Origin: Adiantum capillus-veneris
Taxonomy: Eukaryota; Streptophyta; Polypodiopsida; Polypodiales; Pteridaceae
DNA length: 64,000 nucleotides
Assembly (NCBI GenBank): GCA_014529385.2
Contig: CM043944.1
Coordinates: forward strand, 169,145,740-169,209,739
Reading direction: 5' to 3'
This document shows positions 60,253-64,000 of the stretch, in pieces. A program made the translations under genes and the position numbers. The notes beneath the pieces were generated by a model. It did not search any database. It had not been told where the DNA came from and saw nothing but the letters and a program-made list of their open reading frames with translations. Position 1 is the stretch's first letter. Each line of letters begins with the position of its first letter.

Positions 60253-60869
60253 GCTTTCGCCTCTCACTTTCTTTGTACCAAGCATGCCTTGTGTGAGTGT
60301 GTGTGTGTGTTCTCTCTCATCCCCTGTCTTGTAGGGCTCTCCCCCTCCTTGTAGGGAATGGTGTTGACTTTTGTACACCTCAAGCAACTCAACCTTAGAC
60401 CCGGTTCCCACCATGAGCTTGGCCCTTAAGCCCCTCAAGCTTGGGCCAAGTTCCCTCCTCAAGTACAACCCTATAATCTCAAGCATGACAAGCACCACAA
60501 GAATCCTAATCATCAAGCACCTCAAGCATCTAATTCATCAAGCACCTCAAGAACCTCAAGCACCTTAAGCTTGGGCCGGGTTCCCACCTCAAGCTCACCC
60601 CTAGCTTACCTAAGGTCAAAGGACCTTTACACTAACTATTGGAGGTCTTTAATGAAGCTAACCCTAAGGTATTTATGCTCCATTGCTTATCCTTACTCTT
60701 TGATAGACCATCTCTCATTTGGGCCCCTTTACCATTGGCCCCGTGTTGAGATAGATCTATAAGCACATGGCTATATCTTAACCCTTGGTCCCGTTTATTC
60801 TCCCAAATTAAATGATCAGTTTAATATGAGAAAATCATTTGGGTTGGTTAGATATTAGATTTTATGACA
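60253..60869 (-). repeat. chromovirus 3' LTR, proximal half
   Basis: On the minus strand it begins TGTCATAAAATC at 60869. Its last 130 bases share AAATGATCAGTTTAA(T/C)ATGA with 17045-17080. A plus-strand run of AAGCACCTCAAGCA-like short repeats lies at 60375-60600. Confidence 0.75.
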
Positions 60870-60883
60870 TTACCTCTCTCTTG
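60870..60883 (-). promoter_or_regulatory. polypurine tract of the chromovirus
   Basis: The minus strand reads CAAGAGAGAGGTAA directly before TGTCATAA. Confidence 0.65.
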
Positions 60884-61227
60884 AAATCATAGTCGTCTTC
60901 GACTATGACGTAGAAGAGATAAAGTCTTAGTCATTAGTCAATCTTACTTAGCGGGTAGAGGATCCCTTTTTACCCTACGGCATCTTTCCAAGATGGACGA
61001 CCAATCCACTGGGTGCTTGGGAGACATAGCTGCCGCAAGCATGTATGCTCTTTAGTCCATTTCATTCTCCCAAAGTAGAGTGACAAATTCTACTTGGTGT
61101 TTGAGAGACGTCGTCATCACAAACATAATTCTAAGCATGCATACTATTTAAATTTGTACACAATTAAAATGAGAACTAGTCTTATAAGACAAAAACATGG
61201 GTCATTTAAAAGAAATTTGTACATTGC
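60884..61227 (-). other. 3' untranslated part of the chromovirus
   Basis: Sequence between the pol stop and the purine tract. No coding signal. Confidence 0.6.
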
Positions 61228-63987
61228 TTACTCTAATGTAGCATTGTAAGCATTGACAAGGTTCATACTATTCTTAAGTTGTATTCTTGGCATCCATCTA
61301 GCATCTTCAAAAGGATAAATTTTGAACTTAACAAGATACCGTTGGATAATCTTACCATGTGGTAGTACCTTGTCTTCATGCCGAAGGATAGCTTCGGGTT
61401 GTAGCACCTCTTCTTGGTCTTCAACTTTGGGAGGGTTTTCAATAATTGGTTCACTTGGTGGCTCTCCTTTGTAGGGCTTAAGGAGGCTCACATGAAAAGC
61501 ATTGTGTATGAGCCAATGGTTGGGCAACTTGAGTTGGTAAGTCGTCTCATTGATGGGCTTCAAGGTTTGGAAAGGACCATAGTATCTTTTTGTTAGCTTA
61601 GCATAATACTTTTGATGGCCCGTAGAATTTCTGCCGATCGTTTGTCTCAATCGAGCCTTAGGAAACTTAAGTAAGACCCAATCATTTTCTTTGAACGTTA
61701 AGGACCTTTTGTGCTTAGCAGCATTAGCTTTTTGCCTTTGTTGAGAGATGGATATAGCCTCCTTAATCTTTTGAAAAGTTTCTCGTAAGTCACGGCTATA
61801 CTAATTGGTAGCACGAAGATCTTCCCATGTACTTTGAGTAGCAAGGGACTTTTAGGTCTTCCCTCAAAAGGTGCTTTTCCAGTAGAAGTATGTACAATAT
61901 TATTGCAGGCATACTCTACAAGAGGTAAGTACTTTTCCCATTGTGAGCGTTGATCTACTTCTATAACATAAGTCTTTAGTAAATCGAGTATTGTAAGATT
62001 GGCTATCTCACTTTGGCCATCCATTTGTGGGTGATAGGCCTAAGGGAAATTCAATCTTGTTCCTAGATTTTCAAAGAGACCTTTCAAAAAATTACTGGTC
62101 ATTCTAGGATCTCTATCTAACACGATGGATGTTGGTTATAATCCATGGTGTTTGAAAATCTGTGATATGAAGAGAGTTGCCATTTGGTGTGCCTTAATAG
62201 TCTTTTTGATAGGAATAAAGTGTGTTGCTTGCTAAACCTGTCGACTATTGTCCATATTCCCGTATTCCCATGGATAGACTTGGGCAATCCAAAGATGAAA
62301 TCCATTAATATACTCTCCCATGGTGAATTTGGGATAGGCAATGACTGGAGTAATCCAGGTTGCTTCTCTCTATCATACTTGGTCTTTTGGCATACTACGC
62401 ATTTTGAAACATACTCTTGTATGTCCACTTTCATGGTAGGCCAATAAAAATACATCTCTAATCCTCGAAGAGTAGGTTGAATATCTCTATTGCCCACATA
62501 GGGAGGAGCATGCGATTCATACATAACTTTCTCACAAAGGGAATGGTAACACATAGCCTATTGCCATGGAGAAGATAACCATCCTGCAAGGTGAATGGTT
62601 CCTCTTTCTTCTCCAAAGCAAGGGCTAACATTATGTCTCTAAAGTCAGGGCTAGTAGCATACTCATCTATCATAGAAGATAGATCATTGTGAGTAGCTAT
62701 AGAAATCGCATTAACTTTTGGTCGTCGTGAAAGTGCATCAGCCACTTGATTGTGCTTATCAGCAATGTGAGAAATATGGAAATTAAACTGCGAAAGAAAA
62801 TTTTCCCACCTCATTTGTTTGTCGAAAAGCTTGGTTTGCGTCATGAAATACTTGAGACTTTGATGGTCGGTTCATAAAATAAATGGAGTCCCCAATAAGT
62901 AGTGCTTCCATGTGTCTAGGGCATGGAGAACAACTAAAATCTCTTTCTCATAAATGCCCAAGACTCATTCATTGGTATTGAGCCTTCGGCTCTCATATGC
63001 TATGGCATGCCCTTCTTGAAGCACAACTGCTCCAAGGCAATTACCACATGCATCACATTGGACCTCAAATGGCTTTGAGAGATCTGAAAGCATGAGGACT
63101 GGTTGGGAGGTAATATTTTCTTTGAGATTATCAAAAGCACTTTGCTCCTTAGTAGTCCATACATACTTAACGTTCTTCTTAGTTAAGTCATGTAGTGGTC
63201 CTGCTATTTGAGAGAATTTTGCTATGAAGCGCCTATAGTATGCGCACATACCAATAAAGCTTCTTAGCTCATGTAGATTTCCTTGGATTAGGCAATGCTT
63301 TTATTACCTCTAACTTTGATGGATCCATACGAATACCATCTTGAGAGATAATATGACCTAGGTATTGAATCTCTTGGAGGAAAAATTTGTTTTTCTTTTG
63401 GTTGAGAAAAAGCTTGTCTCCTCTCAATGCTTGAAAAATCACTTGGAGATGTTGCTTATGTTCCTTCAAAGATTTGGAGTAGATGATGATATCATCAAAG
63501 AACACTCCAGTGAATTTGCACTAAGGTCTAAAATTTTTCTCCATTACACGATTGAAAGTAGCTAGTGCATTAGTCAAGCCAAAATGCATGACTAAATATT
63601 CTTTAGGATATCTTCATCCACTATCCTTATATGATGATAGCCACTTTTAAGGTCAATCCTACTGAAGTAGGTAGAGACTTGTAGATTATCAAACAGATCT
63701 TCTACTCGAGGCATGAAAAATCTGTTTTTGATAGTGATATGGTTTAGTGCTCGATAGTCCACACACATACGGTATGTACCATCTTTCTTTTGCACTAAAA
63801 GGACTGGAGAACAAAAGGGAGAGGATCTAGGACTCACTATTCCTTTGTCTATAAATTCCTGTACTTGCCTCATGATCTCCTCTTGTTGAGCTTGAGAGAC
63901 TCGATAAGGAGGCTTGTTAGGCGGTGAGCTTCCTGGAAGGAGCTCAATGTGATGGTCATCATCCCCTTGTTTTGGAGGAAAGTCCAT
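61228..63987 (-). pseudogene. pol: chromovirus pol: RT, RNase H, integrase, chromodomain
   Basis: Minus strand, in order. RT fingers and palm: PPYRVSQAQQEEIMRQVQEF, CVDYRALNHITIKNRFF, RIDLKSGYHHIRI, then the catalytic VFFDDIIIYSKS at 63500. Connection and RNase H: YRRFIAKFSQIAGPLHDLTK, FEVQCDACGNCLGAVLQ-type block, DKHNQVADALSRRP. Integrase: zinc module with CVVCQKTKY, where the second histidine position reads GNR instead of GHR; WESILMDFIFGLPKS; DGQSEIANLTILDLLKTYV. The C terminus contains LPNHWLIHNAFHVSLLKPY and the chromodomain-like KIIQRYLVKFKIYPFEDARW, which in chromoviruses guides insertion to particular chromatin. Several stops and frameshifts interrupt it, so this copy is inactive. 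Related to the scrap at 2977-3396. Confidence 0.92.
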
Positions 63988-64000
63988 AGGGATATCATTG

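Larger units (their letters stand above)
44427..64000 (-). mobile_element. chromovirus (Ty3/gypsy), 5' part beyond the window, 3' LTR split by a nested element
   Basis: The pol region (63987-61228) runs RT, RNase H, integrase, chromodomain on the minus strand. A purine tract (60870-60883) and an LTR beginning at 60869 follow. That LTR is interrupted by the plus-strand element 45118-60252 and resumes at 45117, ending at 44427. Gag, protease and the 5' LTR lie past 64000. This is the oldest layer of the nest. Confidence 0.85.

Overview
The window looks like repeat-rich nuclear DNA of a land plant. It holds LTR retrotransposons of both plant superfamilies (Ty1/copia and Ty3/gypsy), a decayed pentatricopeptide-repeat (PPR) gene and many long GA/CT, CA and G tracts. 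The PPR modules read like those of non-seed plants (a fern is my best guess), but this is inference. No rRNA or intact tRNA gene, bacterial-type operon or CRISPR array was seen, and no clearly intact host gene.

Left part (1-15146). Scraps of Ty3/gypsy elements (1-3400) precede a complete 11,010-bp LTR element (4137-15146). It has a 5-bp target duplication, a tRNA-Asp-type primer site and a purine tract. It encodes gag and an aspartic protease but no polymerase or integrase that I can find. Two features stand out. The leader carries seven copies of a 22-24-bp perfect or near-perfect palindrome, with half-sites in both LTRs. A spliced-looking piece of a host DDX5/DBP2-type RNA helicase sits just upstream of the 3' LTR.

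Middle (15147-44426). An LTR-like copy is followed by a PPR relic on the minus strand, a two-exon gene remnant, a very large simple-repeat block with a perfect palindrome, and a relic with a SWIM-type zinc motif. From 25493 to about 38015 a roughly 2-kb unit is repeated in tandem. The second unit is split by a copia-bounded element (28152-34906, TSD CTATG) whose protease/integrase region is replaced by two inverted 5' halves of Ty3/gypsy elements. The stretch 38016-43536 is mostly featureless, and a 361-bp deletion derivative of an LTR element follows.

Right part (44427-64000). This is a nested stack. A chromovirus on the minus strand runs off the right edge. A Tat-like Ty3/gypsy element on the plus strand is inserted in its 3' LTR. 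Inside that lie a minus-strand copia element with nearly continuous integrase-RT-RNase H, and a gag-only minus-strand segment flanked by about 0.47-kb direct repeats.

Most reading frames are broken by stops and frameshifts. Any movement of these elements would depend on enzymes supplied by relatives elsewhere. Identities and alignments quoted are by eye.
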